NCBI GenBank assembly: GCA_963693365.1
Contig: CAVNZM010000011.1
Span: 372,001 to 436,000, forward strand
DNA from: Amoebidium appalachense
Lineage: Eukaryota; Ichthyosporea
DNA: 64,000 nt
Direction: 5' to 3'
The notes beneath the pieces were generated by a model that saw only the letters and a program-made list of their open reading frames with translations, had not been told where the DNA came from and did no database searches. The position numbers and the translations under genes are program-made. The number at the start of each line of letters is the position of its first letter. Position 1 is the stretch's first letter. Positions 1 to 11,169 of this stretch are shown here, in pieces.

Positions 1-594
1 AGCTGCCGGCACACCCCCACCAGAACAAAAGAATGTGGTATGGGCACCGCTCCCTCACAACCCCATCATACAGTGTCAGTATTTTGGCTGGAAGCCTTTC
101 AGTTTCGAATTACGAATACCCTCCTTCACTACTGAAGAAAGTGACGTGGAAGACAAATACGAATACGAATGCAAGGTGTTGTTGACTAACACATCGGACC
201 ATCATGTGTACCTACTAGGCCCTGGTACGGAGGTGACCATGTTATTCCCTTGCAATATGATGACACTGTAACAATTTAGCACGTGCATACCCCACCAATG
301 GGCACATGCGGGAGACAACCCCACAAGCTGCCTTATTGGGCACCTCTGCCAAAACGAATATTCTTCTCACGAAGGAACAGAAGAATGCCACGAACACGAA
401 CCACACACTCACCAGGCAGCTACTTACATCTAATGTATGTAAGAAGTAGGGTGTGTGAACGGGGTAACTTCATGAACACCAACACGAAAGAAAGCACAGC
501 ACAAAGCAGTTCCACGAATACGAATGGTTTTGGTATTCCACACAACGAACAGAACCTACAGTAGGGCCACCTACAAATGAAGCAGAGGATGGGG
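1..594 (+). other. Left flank inside element C; no recognised gene
   Basis: This stretch lies just left of the TRIM-like element D and is probably interior sequence of the decayed plus-strand element C, because the same flank resumes after D. An open stretch at 35-271 encodes 78 residues ending in a GPGTEVTMLFP-like segment that I cannot assign to a family. CGAA-rich words (acgaa, acgaat) recur here and again after 1812, which supports one disrupted sequence. No promoter, terminal repeat or conserved domain is visible. Confidence 0.35.
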
Positions 595-838
595 TGTTGG
601 AGTGCAGACTTACGCTCACTCCACAATATGTGTATGTTAGCTTTACAATTGGTTCCGTGTACACAGACACACGCTGACACTCGATCACCACATGCACATC
701 TGCATAGTTGAGGAATGTTGCCAATTGTGTTTTGACTGCAAACGATTGGTTCACTGGTCCCAGAGATCTCTAAATGAAAGTAACCAATCCGATTAGCGCC
801 TGGCATCCGGATTACATTCCAGACTGCTGCCCCACGGG

Positions 839-846
839 TATATAAG
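839..846 (+). promoter_or_regulatory. TATA box of the D 5' LTR
   Basis: TATATAAG lies in the expected place in the LTR, upstream of the 13-bp array. The same box occurs at 1613-1620 in the 3' copy. Confidence 0.7.
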
Positions 847-868
847 CCACGTCTCTGCCAGGTGCAGA

Positions 869-981
869 CATGGAGTTCAGACATGGAGTTCAGTCATGGA
901 GTTCAGTCATGGAGTTCAGTCATGGAGTTCAGTCATGGAGTTCAGTCATGGAGTTCAGTCATGGAGTTCAGTCATGGAGTT
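869..981 (+). repeat. 13-bp tandem repeat in D 5' LTR (9 units)
   Basis: Nine head-to-tail copies of a 13-bp unit beginning catggagtt; the last copy is partial and runs into taacacactg. The homologous array in the 3' LTR (1643-1729) has seven. The 26-bp length difference between the LTRs equals exactly two units, so the array changed length after or during insertion. Confidence 0.95.
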
Positions 982-1063
982 AACACACTGAAAGCAGTAA
1001 AAAACGGGTCAGCGCCCAAGCGCGCCACGACGACCCTAGTCACAGCGGACTCTACTTCCAACA

Positions 1064-1079
1064 GGGTTATGGGCCCAGA
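1064..1079 (+). promoter_or_regulatory. Primer-binding site, initiator tRNA-Met half-tRNA type
   Basis: GGGTTATGGGCCCAGA follows the LTR end directly. It is complementary to the conserved anticodon stem-loop of eukaryotic initiator tRNA-Met (CUGGGCCCAUAACCC), the half-tRNA priming mode known from Drosophila copia. The same site follows the LTR of element A on the minus strand (12824 downwards), so the two elements share a priming system although their LTR sequences differ. Confidence 0.85.
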
Positions 1080-1368
1080 CACGACACCGCGGCCTCTAAC
1101 TTCACGTCCCCTACGACGCCTTGAACGGAGGAGCCCAGAAACCGACTTCTAGGCTGTACCCTACACCCGCGAGCGTATTTCCGTGAAGTAGAGACTTTCG
1201 CTTCCACAAACTCCATCCGCAGCAGCCTGCGACATCAACGTCAAGTATTCCACTTCATTGGCGGGGCACGCACCACAGTGGAATGCACACCCCGGTCTAC
1301 CCTGCAAGCAGCCACACTCACTCTCTCTTCTCTACAGTGGTGTGTACACTTCTCCAATTGGGTAGGGG

Positions 1369-1811
1369 TGTTGGAGTGCAGACTTACGCTCACTCCACAA
1401 TATGTGTATGTTAGCTTTACAATTGGTTCCGTGTACACAGACACACGCTGACACTCGATCACCACATGCACATCTGCATAGTTGAGGAATGTTGCCAATT
1501 GTGTTTTGACTGCAAACGATTGGTTCACTGGTCCCAGAGATCTCTAAATGAAAGTAACCAATCCGATTAGCACCTGGCATCCGGATTACATTCCAGACTG
1601 CTGCCCCACGGGTATATAAGCCACGTCTCTGCCAGGTGCAGACATGGAGTTCAGTCATGGAGTTCAGTCATGGAGTTCAGTCATGGAGTTCAGTCATGGA
1701 GTTCAGTCATGGAGTTCAGTCATGGAGTTAACACACTGAAAGCAGTAAAAAACGGGTCAGCGCCCAAGCGCGCCACGACGACCCTAGTCACAGCGGACTC
1801 TACTTCCAACA
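1369..1811 (+). repeat. 3' LTR of element D
   Basis: Second copy of the D LTR, TGTTGGA to TCCAACA, with TATATAAG at 1613-1620 and seven 13-bp units at 1643-1729. It is followed by the TGGGG target duplication. Confidence 0.9.
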
Positions 1812-2740
1812 TGGGGCACCATCCAGACCTGCACTGGAGGATATGAAAACACGAAGCGCGCTCACGAAGTTGCTTACAAAAGAAAGGGCGACTCCGACGA
1901 CTTTTCTTTTTAGGCCAAGCCTCCAGAAGAATGTATTATGCCTGGAATCCCCCTGCTCAACGAAAATGGCTGGCAAATGGGATACGAAAACTGCTCACGA
2001 ATGGAAGCATGTGTTTTCTGAAGGAGGCTTGCTTTGCCTACCCTCTTCTTATGAATTATGAACCGGGCTTTTACTGGTTCTGACGGGTGATATATTTCTT
2101 TATGTCGCCCAACGAAGAACACTTGGGCATTTTTATTCTGTTTTTCCCAGCTCCGATGATGCAGGGTTAAAGCTGAAAGGAAAGAAGTGCTCTTTGTTCA
2201 TGAAAGAAGTGGCTTTTCCGGCCATGGTGACTCGCCTTACAGTCTTAAGGTAGAACCGGGATAAGGAGCAGCGGCTAAGCCTTGAAGCTATCCACCACTA
2301 CCTGAGCTACGAAGTGACCTAAGGCTCGAGTTATATTCATTATCGAATGTTTGGTATGATCATTCATCCACACAACCAAATTACTCGCAATTGAAAACGA
2401 ATCTGCGGGAGTATCCTAAAAAGGAAAAATTCCCAAAAAGGAAAATACTACTTCTACAGAAAAGCCAAGCACAGAGACGAAGGCTTAGCGAATTATTCGC
2501 ACGCACACTCTGCAACAATCTTCGCCACGAAAATGAAATCACAGAAGAATGCTGCATGAATTTACGTTTTGGCAAATGAAGAAGTGCTCATAGACGTGCA
2601 CAACTCTATTCCACCGTCCTTGCTCTGTTCTGTCCAGCAGCTCGGCACACACAAGAATTCTCGCTGAAGGTTGTTTATCGCCTCTCAGCCTGGTGGTTTG
2701 CTTGTCTAACGACACCACCAGGCTCCCGACAAGGGGGGAG
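1812..2740 (+). pseudogene. Element C: decayed Ty3/gypsy-like interior with RT remnant
   Basis: Between about 1950 and 2240, scattered over three frames, are pieces matching the order of a Ty3/gypsy reverse transcriptase. A 'lane' segment with KTA-like context is followed by a decayed catalytic region, then EEHLG-like residues, then AGLKLKGKKC and EVAF, the usual region just after the active site. Stops and frameshifts break it throughout. No RNase H or integrase is visible before the 3' LTR, so the interior is also heavily deleted. The purine tract aaggggggag (2731-2740) sits directly before the LTR. The assignment rests on motif order only, and the element's 5' end lies left of the window. 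Confidence 0.6.
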
Positions 2741-3220
2741 TGTAAACAACTGTACACATGAACTGTACATGTTTACTAAAGAATGTGATCTACTAGCACA
2801 CGATTCGTGCTTTGTCATGAATATCACATAAATATTATGTCCGCACCAATAGGACTCACTCTGACCTAAGAATTGAACCATATATGGTTCTTCAGCTGCA
2901 TACCACATAAACGAAGTGAACCAATAAGAGGTTTGCATAAATAGGACAAAGGTCTGACTGGCTCGGACCGCACCAGAATCACGAATGGCATGTTGCCACC
3001 CGCGCTGGCCGCGGATGAACCAATCCTGGGCCTTGATCCGAAACCTGGGGGCTATATAAGAAAGCCGTCCCAGTACGGGGATCACATCAGTGAAGTCTGA
3101 GACAGACTGAGTCGGCCCATAGTAAAAGCAACCTGGCCGCGTGTGCCTTTCTACCCGTTCTCTGTCTTTATTTTGATTCAGTTGTACTCTGCCTTATCCT
3201 AACTAGTCCAACTGTTTACA
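2741..3220 (+). repeat. 3' LTR of element C
   Basis: 480 bp bounded by TGTAAACA and TGTTTACA (inverted 8-mers), preceded by a polypurine tract and containing TATATAAG at 3053-3060. It interrupts the reverse-transcriptase frame of element A at 3221, so C inserted into A. The next five bases, gtccc, are the predicted target duplication, to be matched at C's left end outside the window. Confidence 0.82.
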
Positions 3221-5465
3221 GTCCCGGCATTCTTGATGAACAGGCACGGGTCAGCAGCACTCACAATGAAGCCTTGGTCGAGGAGATGGTCACGGAGGGC
3301 CTCATACCACTGGCGCGGTGCCTGTTTTAGGCCGTAGAGCGCCTTGTGGAGCAAGCCGACAGCATGGGGGGCCGAGGGGTTGACGAAGCCAGGGGGCTGC
3401 TCAATGTAGATGGTCTCGTTGACGGTGCCGTTGAGGAATGCTGTGTTGACGTCGATGTGGCGCAGAGGCAGACCTTGGGCCACGGAGGTAGCCAAAACCA
3501 GCCGGATGGTAGCCAGCGCAGCCACAGGTGACTCGGTGACGAAATAGTCCTGGCCAGGCTGCTGGTAGTTGCCCCGGGCCACAAGCCGGGCCTTGAAAGC
3601 AGTGACGTTGCCGACGTTGTCCTGCTTGACCGTAAAGACCCAGCCGACCGGAATGACAGTGGAGCCATCCTCTGGACGGGGCACAAGGGTGAAGGTGCCG
3701 TTGTCTTCCAGGGCCTTGAGCTCACGGTGTGCAGCCTCCTCCCATTTCAGACGCTGGGGACTCTTGAGTGCAGCCTGGACAGTCTTGGGGACAACAATGG
3801 TGGAAGCCTTGATGGGTGTTGATGCAGGAGCCGTAGCCTGGGGGGCAAGGGGGGGCCGTAGCAGCAGCCACGTTGGCAGTCGGGCCTCGACGTTGGTCGT
3901 TGTACACAGCGCCACTACGGGTCGTCCGGGGGAGCCGATGTGCAGGCTCGGGCAGGATCGGAATGTCCAATTGATCACTCGGCGCTGTCCCATTGGCTGA
4001 CAGACGAGACGAATCAGATTGCTGATCATTCCGGACGATGTGATTGGCTGGCTGATTTGACGAATCAGATGACTCCAAAAAATGATGAATTGCCGGTGCG
4101 GTCGACCAATCAGATGGGACATCACGGAGGGGGTGCAGAATAGCAGCCTCGTCGAACTGCACGTCACGGCTGACGGTCATCTTGTGTGCTGCTGGAATCC
4201 AGACCTTGTAGCCCTTGATGTTAGGAGGGTAGCCCACGAAGATGCCCTTGACGGCACGAGGCGCCAGTTTCGGTGTATCCTGTTGATGGACGTAGCAGGG
4301 AGAGCCCCAGACACGGAGCCGGCTGTAGTCGGGAGGAATGCCGGTCCACAGCAGGGCGGGAGACGATTGGCTGCCGGTGGCTCGCGACGGGAGCATGTTG
4401 CGTATAAAAGCCGCGGTCACAGCTGCCTCGGCCCAGAATCCCACCGGAAGGCCGGACTGCTGCAGGAGTGCCCGAACCATGTCGAGGAGGGTCCGGTTCA
4501 GTCGTTCGGCAGTCCCATTCTGTTGAGGAGAGCCGGTGGTAGTGATCTGATGGCGAATGCCATGCTCACGGTTGTAGTCCCCGAAGGCCGTGCCCATGTA
4601 CTCGCCCCCCCGTCGGACTGAAACACCTGCATGGGAACACCGTGTTGGGTAACCGCCGCCTTGTGGTACGTCACATATGCAGCCAGTGTGTCCGACTTCT
4701 TGACGAGGGGCACGGCCGTGGTGTGGCCGGTGAATTCGTCGTGGAACGTCGCCAAGTACTGAGCACCACCGATCGCGGGAGGGAAGGGGCCGCTGATGTC
4801 GCTGTGAACCTTGGCTAGGACCCGGGGAGCTTGGCTAGTTGATTCGGAGAAGGCAACACGGTGGGCTTTGCCGAGGGCACAGGGCTCACACACACCCGGA
4901 GACTTGGCACCGCCACCCACCAACAGGCCTGCAGACTTGATGACCGAGCGTACAGCGTCAATGCCAGCATGGCCCAGACGGTAGTGCCACGTGTTGAGGT
5001 CGGCAGTAACCTTGAGGATACGCGGAGCAGTGGTGGTTTGGGCGTCCGGGGTTGTGTCCGCGCGCAGAAGAGACACCGCCATGTGGTACAGCTTGGTGCC
5101 GACAGCCGAGCCGGTGGCCAGAATTTGATCGCCGTAGCACAACTTAACGCCGCCGCGGGTGTCAAAGCGGGGTAAAACACCGTTGGTAGTTGCCGTGAAC
5201 ACACTGATGAGAGTGTCGGGGATGGAGGGCACGTAGAGTACATCCGTCAGCTGATGCACCGCAGTAACGCCGTCGATGGTGCTGGAAAAGAACACGTCGC
5301 CCACCCCAAGCACTGCACATGCACCCTTGTCGGCTACTTGGACCGTGGAGTAAGGCGCCGCACGCATGTTGATGAACACATCGGGCCGGGGGCACACATG
5401 GTCAGTGGCTCCAGAGTCGAGGAGCACCTTGTTGGTGCCACAGTCGTTGCTAGACATGAGGAAAG
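3221..5465 (-). pseudogene. pol: Element A (copia): protease, integrase, partial RT
   Basis: Second part of the gag-pol of copia element A, read from 5465 down. In order: an aspartic protease (LLDSGATDHVC), the GAG-pre-integrase zinc segment (WHYRLGHAG then CEPCALGKAH), an integrase core (AKVHSDISGP, then FQSDGG, then NGTAERLNR, giving D, D, E), and a copia reverse transcriptase (GWVFTVKQD, ARLVARG, LRHIDVNTAFLNG, ALYGLKQAPRQWYE). The RT is cut at 3221 by element C before its YVDD box; RNase H and the 3' LTR are not in the window. Two frame breaks fall at homopolymers: C7 on the plus strand at 4605-4611, in the integrase core, and G7 at 3849-3855, between integrase and RT. Otherwise the frames are open, so these may be sequence errors. 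Sequence at 5465 joins 11878 in the same frame if element B is removed. Confidence 0.9.
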
Positions 5466-6192
5466 TGTCATCTTCACTTAATTCTCAGCAAGACTTAGAA
5501 GTTTTGTTTGGTATTTATTTATTAGTTGTTGTAGTTTGTTTCCTTTTCCTTTCTTCATTTCTTTCTTTCTTTTCCGTTTCCGTGTACACGACATCTTAGA
5601 TCTGTGTACGTATCGACATACTTAGCTCGCGCACACGTATTGTCGTTTGCGTCAAAATCTATATATGTCATCCAATCATATCTCGTTTGTATTTTCCCAA
5701 ATATAGTAACTTACATTCCTTTCTCATTTCTTTCCCACGACGTAGCATTGTGCTATGTTCTTCAACTATTAGGAATAATTATATTTAGACGTGTTATGAT
5801 AAGAACATGTATAAATATATGTTATGAATTAATAGTTACATAAGTGGTTTCATTTTGTTAAATGTTTCCGTGCTTTTATTAGAAGTTTCTTTCATTAGAG
5901 GATTGAGTTTTATATTCTATGTGTCGACAGACATTTTAATCGACGACAGACATTTTAATCGAGATATTTTACACTCATAGTTTTCGTCCTTTTGATTGGT
6001 TTATCGTTTCACATTCCCAAGTATAAAAGGGACCTCATCTTGAAATAAATCACAAGCAGTCGTATTCACTTCCTATGGTTCCAGAAATCGTTCCTCCTCT
6101 CCGGTTGTGTTTTTCCCGTGTGTCTTTGTGTTGTGTTTTACATAACACCCATCTGTGCTCTCTGCTTCTCCGTTTACCCACACAAAATAACA
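5466..6192 (+). repeat. 5' LTR of element B
   Basis: Starts TGTCATC and ends AATAACA. A TATAAAAG box lies near 6023. A 19-bp direct duplication (cgacagacattttaatcga) near 5926-5965 is present once in the 3' LTR and accounts for the 19-bp length difference. Confidence 0.93.
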
Positions 6193-6268
6193 GGTTTACG
6201 GCCCCTTTGCACGCTAACACACAATCTCGCTACAACCGCGAAAATCTCTCAGTCTTACTGCTTCAATC

Positions 6269-8813
6269 ATGACTGACAAACCGTCGTATATCAACCTTCC
6301 AATATGGAATCCGTCCGAGAAACGAGACGAGAAACGTCTTAATTATTTCGAGTGGGAGCCACTCATTCACCGGTTCATTAGAACCACCATTGCCGAGAAA
6401 TTCGTTGACGCTATCAAGAGGCCACAGTGGGTTGACGGCGCTGAAGCCAACCAGTGGCTAGGCTACACCACCAAGGACTCCTACAAGAAAGCTTCCGACG
6501 TCCTCGACCAGATCCTCAACCAGTCCGTCCACCCGACCGAGCTCTACGACTCCGGCCGGATGCAAGACGGTGTCCACGGTGGTGAAGTCTTCCACAACCT
6601 ACGTATGGCGTATGTAGCAGAGAAGGAGGCCCGAGTCACCCAGATTCAAGTCACCTTCGAGGAGCTTGAACTACGAGACTACCCCAACGTCACAGCATAC
6701 CTCACCCGTCTCCAACGTCTGGCTACGACACTTGCCTGCCTCGACGAACCCGTCCAGCACAAGGATGTCGTACGTAAGTTCTTCCTCCACATCCGGAAGA
6801 ACACAGCCCTGGTCTGCCCCGACATTGAACGTCTCTGCTCCGACTACTGGATGAACAACAAGGCCTACCCGTCCTTCAACATGCTCATCAGTGACATCCG
6901 AGGAGCTGAAATCCGTGCCGGCCTCATCGACGCAGGCACAGGTGCAACCGTCAACAACCGTCCCCTCCGTGCACTCCAGAGCAGAGTGCTTCCCCCCGGT
7001 GACCTCCGTAACCGTATTCCTCGACGTGAGCATACACCTCACCGTTCCCCGTCCCGTTCCCGTGATCCTCGTCCTCCCTCCAAGTCACCCGGCCCCCGTT
7101 CAACTTCCCCTTACCACCGTGGTAACAGGGACAACCGTAACCGACAGCACAACACCAACAGTGTGAAGTGTTCCTACTGCCATGAGCCCCACCACATCAC
7201 AGCATGCCCGGAGCCTGGCTGCACAGTTGCTCGTCGTGCCAAGCAGGAGAAAGGTGACAAGAGTGTGAAATTTGCACTCATCTCCTCCACCGGCACACCT
7301 GACAGTAACGACCCCGTCTGGGACAGTGCTTGTAATGCCCACATCTGCCCCATCAAGGAGTATTTCTCCTCCCTTACCCCGTGTCCTCCCACCCCCATTC
7401 ACGGCCTCGGCACAGTCAATGCCAAACAACGTGGCATCATCAACATGACACTGCACTACAACGGCCACCCAACACCGTGCAGCATCAATGCTTACTACGT
7501 ACCCGAGGCACCGTCTTTCCTCGTGTCTACCTCCATGGCATCAGCTGCCGGCCTCCTAGGTCATTGTGACGATACAGACAACCACCCGTCGTTCCTCTAC
7601 AGCCGTAATGGTGACATTATTACAGATCTCACCCCCCTCGACGGTCTCTACTACATCACTGACTATGTGATTGAGACTCCTAAACACCCGGGGGTCCAAG
7701 CCTACACAGCAAGGACTCAACCACCCGACGACCTCACCCTTTGGCACAACCGTCTCGGCCACCGTGCCCTCTCCACCGTCACCAGGATGGCCAAGGATGA
7801 GCTTGTCATCGGCATGCCCCCCTCCCTCAAGTCACCCGACAACAGTGACTGCTTCGGCTGCATGTCTGGCAAGACCACCAAGGCCCCCTTTCCCGGCACC
7901 CGTTCCAAGTTCACCATTCCCGGTGCTAAGTGGCACCTGGACTTCTTCGAAGCTCCCTGTGCTTCCTACGGAGGCTACAAGGTTGCTCTGGTGTGTGTTT
8001 GTGATGCCACCGGTTACACCACCGTGTTCCCCCTTTACAACCGTGGTGAAACCCTCAGCCACATTCAGTCTCTCATTGAAACCATCGAACGTCAGACACC
8101 TGAGATCGTCACCCATCTTCGGTTTGACTCCGGCTCTGAGTTCACCTCCAAGGACACCGAGGCCTACTGCAAGCAGAAAGGCATCATCATGGAGGTTGCC
8201 CCCGTCGACACACCACAACACAATGGTGTTGTTGAACGGAAGATGAGAGAACTGCAAGAGACAGTCCGTTGCTTCCTCCATGCCGACAAGGACCAACCTC
8301 TCTCTCCCAAGTTGTGGGTTGCTGCTCTCAAGCATACAAGCTACATCATCAACGTCACACCGTCATCTGCTGCCAACGGCAACACTCCCTTCGAGGCCTT
8401 CCACGGCTTCAAACCCGACGTCTCCCAGCTCCACGTGTTCGGCTCCCCTGCCTATGTGCATGTTCCCCGGTCAAAGAGGAACAAGCTGGCATCAACCGTC
8501 AGAGTCGGCACCTACGTCGGCTGGGACCTACCCTCCAAGGCACACAAGATCCTCGACCATGCCAGCAACCAAATCAAGATCTGCCGTGATGTGATCTTCG
8601 ACGAGTCGAAATTCACGGGCAGCACCAATCAGGTCTCCGTTCCCCCCAAACCCGATCTGCCGACATTGGACCCCCCCTCCGACGACGACGATGAAACTCC
8701 GTCTGTGGTCATCTCCCAACCGTCCTGGCACAACCAACCAGCCCCGGTTGAACCCGTGCCTCCCCCGAGCCCCCCCCCCACTGGCCAACAACCCTTGCTG
8801 CCGGCCCCCCCCC
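6269..8813 (+). CDS. gag-pol: Element B Gag, protease and integrase (first frame)
   Basis: Starts at the ATG 77 nt after the 5' LTR. Residues 1-230 are a copia-type Gag. A zinc knuckle follows near residue 300 (CSYCHEPHHITAC, spacing C-X2-C-X4-H-X3-C, one residue shorter than usual). The protease active site near residue 352 reads DSACNAHIC, that is D-S-A rather than D-S-G. The integrase zinc segment starts at WHNRLGHRAL with CFGC. The catalytic core has D in WHLDFF, D in FDSGSEF and E in GVVERK, with exactly 35 residues between the last two. After about residue 833 the frame meets C10 (8770-8779) and C9 (8805-8813) runs, and the copia sequence continues in another frame. The end given is the last plausible switch point. 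Confidence 0.88.
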
Positions 8814-10634
8814 GTTGCTGTGCATCAACCCGGCTACATGACTCCGGTTCGTCCTGGGTCCCCCACCTTCCACTCGGCCACGAGCAGCCCTGTGGACACC
8901 GATGCCCCCCTCACCACCGGTCCTATTCCTGGCTTCCATGCCCCTATCCCGGCCTCCACCACCTACCCGGCCACCACCCCCCTCAAGGACCCCCCCAAGC
9001 CCAACCTTCGTCGGTCTACACGTCTCACCAAGACTCCAACGGCACTGGTCAGCATCGTAGCACCGACCATCAACATTGACCAGCTCCCCAAGGGCATTCA
9101 AAAGCTTTGCAACGGTCCCAACGGTGATGCCGTCATAGCTGCCCTCACCTCCGAGTACCAAGCCTTCATCACCAAGGATGTCTTCACCATTGTTGATCCC
9201 TCCCCTGGTGCCAACATCATCAAGTTCAAGTGGATTGTGACTGAGAAAGTCCTCAACTCAGCCGGTGACACCAAGATCAAAGCTCGTGGTGTTGCAAAGG
9301 GCTTCACTCAAGTCTACGGTGTTGACTACGGTGACACCTCTTCCCCCGTGGTGATGTCCTCCTCCGTCCGTGCCCTCCTTGCCATCGGTGTGGACGGCAA
9401 CCATGAGATTCATCAACTCGACGTCTCAACTGCCTTCCTCAACAGTCCTCTTCAAGAAGACATCTACATTGAGCCACCACCTGGCTTCATCACCCCCGGC
9501 AACGAACACAAGGTCTGGAAACTTAAGAAGGCACTCTACGGGCTCAAGCAAGCATCACTGGCCTGGTATGAGTACTTCGACAAGGTCCTCCTTGCTCACG
9601 GTCTCGAACGTCTCCGTTCAGATCCATGTGTCTACATCAAGACCTTCCCCAACGGTGACATCATCCTCACTGGCAACTATGTGGACGACGTCATCATCAT
9701 CTGCACGGCCAACTCCTCCCACACCAAGGATCTAGTAGACCACATCATGAAGTCAGCTCTCTGCAAGGTTGACCTTCCCGACATCTTCCTTGGCACCCAG
9801 CTCATCCACACCCCCGGTCACCTCAAGCTGCTTCAGCAATCCTACATCAACGACATCGTCAGAGACTTCAACCTCAACGATGCTCACCCCAAGGCTACTC
9901 CCATTCCCGTCGGCACCGTCATCACCATCAACGAGAACGACTCACCACCCATCAAGGTTCCCTACCGTGAACTACTCGGCCGTCTTTTGTGGGTTGCTCG
10001 TTGTTCCCGGCCCGACATCTCCTTTGCCATCGGCTACCTCGGTAGATTCAGTGCCAACCCCACCAAACTTGCATGGGAATGTCTACTCCGTGTAGTTCGG
10101 TACCTCATCGGCACTTCCAACCTCGGCCTTCACTACGACAAGTCTGCTTCCGACGACAACACCCCCTTGCTGGAGTGTTATTCTGATGCTGACTTTGCCA
10201 ACTGCCCCAACACCCGTCGTTCAACCACCGGATACGTCATCTTCTTCAAGGGCATACCCATCACATGGTATTCGAAACTGCAGTCCATCACGGCAACATC
10301 CACCACCGAGGCTGAGCTTCTGGCCATCAATGCTGCTGTTCAAAACGTCATCTGGCACCGTGATCTCCTCCGTGAACTCGGCTACCCGATGACCGACCCC
10401 ACCCCCGTCTACTGTGACAACCAGTCCACCATTGCCCTCCTGCACACCAACAGCATCAAGCACCGGACCAAACACATTGCAGTCCGTTACCACAACACGA
10501 AGGACTACATCAAGAGTGGGGATGTGGTCGTCACCTACGTGTCCAGCAAAGACAACGTGGCTGACATCTTCACCAAGCCCCTGCCCGGGCCCTCCCACGA
10601 GCAGCACCGTGATTCACTCAGTCTTCGTGACTGA
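8770..10634 (+). CDS. pol: Element B reverse transcriptase and RNase H (second frame)
   Basis: Continuation of the B polyprotein in a different frame after the C-rich linker. It begins with a Pro-rich spacer, then the copia RT: FKWIVTEKVL, HQLDVSTAFLNSP, ALYGLKQASLAWYE, and the active site GNYVDDVIII near 9680. The RNase H module follows (ECYSDADFANC, STTEAELLAINAA, YCDNQSTIALLH, KHIAVRYH) and ends NVADIFTKPLPGP, as usual for copia. The stop is at 10632-10634. The frame change could be a programmed shift, but it lies in C10/C9 runs like the breaks in other genes here, so a length error is at least as likely. Confidence 0.88.
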
Positions 10635-10635
10635 G

Positions 10636-10639
<4 letters not shown>

Positions 10640-10685
<46 letters not shown>
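10640..10685 (+). repeat. Poly-C tract (46 nt) after the B stop codon
   Basis: An unbroken run of C starting five bases after the pol stop codon. It forms the start of the element's 3' untranslated region. Confidence 0.95.
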
Positions 10686-10688
<3 letters not shown>

Positions 10689-11169
10689 TTATCTACAGTG
10701 GTCTTCAAGTAGGTTGGGGCCCTGGCCAGTGGTCTACACATCACCGTGTAGAGACACCTCCCAACGAAAGTCTACTGCTGTCTTCATCGATCTTCAGTGT
10801 GTGCATCTTCAGTGGGGATTTCTTCTCCACCATCCGTCGTTTATTTATATACCACCATATATATAATGTATTTATCATTAGCCACCAACACGTCACACAT
10901 ACACTAGTTGTTTCTTCTATATATATTTATATATCACGTCATTGGCTACCGTCATCTTCCGAGTCTTCAGAGGCAACCGTCGTTGTGTGCTTCTTCCGTT
11001 TTGGTTTTCTTCCCCGGCTTGCACCTTCAAGTCTTCTCCATTGTCTTCTCGAGTGGGGAAACTTGACTGTGACTTCACGGCACCTACTTCTACATGTGTG
11101 AAAGTCTTAACATCAACAGTCACATCAACAAACTTCACGAGAACCCAACTTCCAACCCTTGAGTGGGGA
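10686..11169 (+). other. Element B 3' untranslated region and purine tract
   Basis: About 480 bp without coding signal. The word agtgggga recurs near 10812, 11049 and 11163. The last one (gagtgggga, 11161-11169) directly precedes the 3' LTR and is the polypurine tract; the others look like decoys or relics of it. Confidence 0.6.

Larger units (their letters stand above)
595..1063 (+). repeat. 5' LTR of element D
   Basis: Runs from TGTTGGA to TCCAACA. A TATATAAG box sits at 839-846. A tandem array of nine 13-bp units (catggagttcagt type) fills 869-981, about 25-30 bp after the TATA box, so it would lie at the start of the transcript. Apart from two extra repeat units, a variant base in the second repeat unit and a g/a difference (798 versus 1572), I see no difference from the 3' LTR. 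Confidence 0.9.
595..1811 (+). mobile_element. Element D: TRIM-like non-autonomous LTR retrotransposon
   Basis: The element is 1,217 bp, with direct LTRs of 469 bp (595-1063) and 443 bp (1369-1811). Both LTRs begin TGTTGGA and end TCCAACA. The five bases before and after the element are identical (TGGGG at 590-594 and 1812-1816), the expected target-site duplication. Only 305 bp lie between the LTRs and no gag or pol is present. The interior starts with a primer-binding site and ends with a purine-rich tract, gggtagggg, at 1360-1368. LTR pair, primer site, purine tract and no genes is the definition of a terminal-repeat retrotransposon in miniature; the LTRs are longer than most TRIM LTRs. 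Mobilisation would need proteins from an autonomous copia element. Confidence 0.88.

Noticed and set aside
200-271. dUTPase-like ending (GPGTEVTMLFP)
   Set aside because: Similarity is limited to a short loop; no other conserved dUTPase motifs are present, and the context is transposon sequence.
8760-8813. Programmed ribosomal frameshift between the two frames of element B
   Set aside because: The switch sits at C10/C9 runs in a Pro-rich linker with no slippery heptamer, and other genes here break at similar runs; a length error is the simpler reading.
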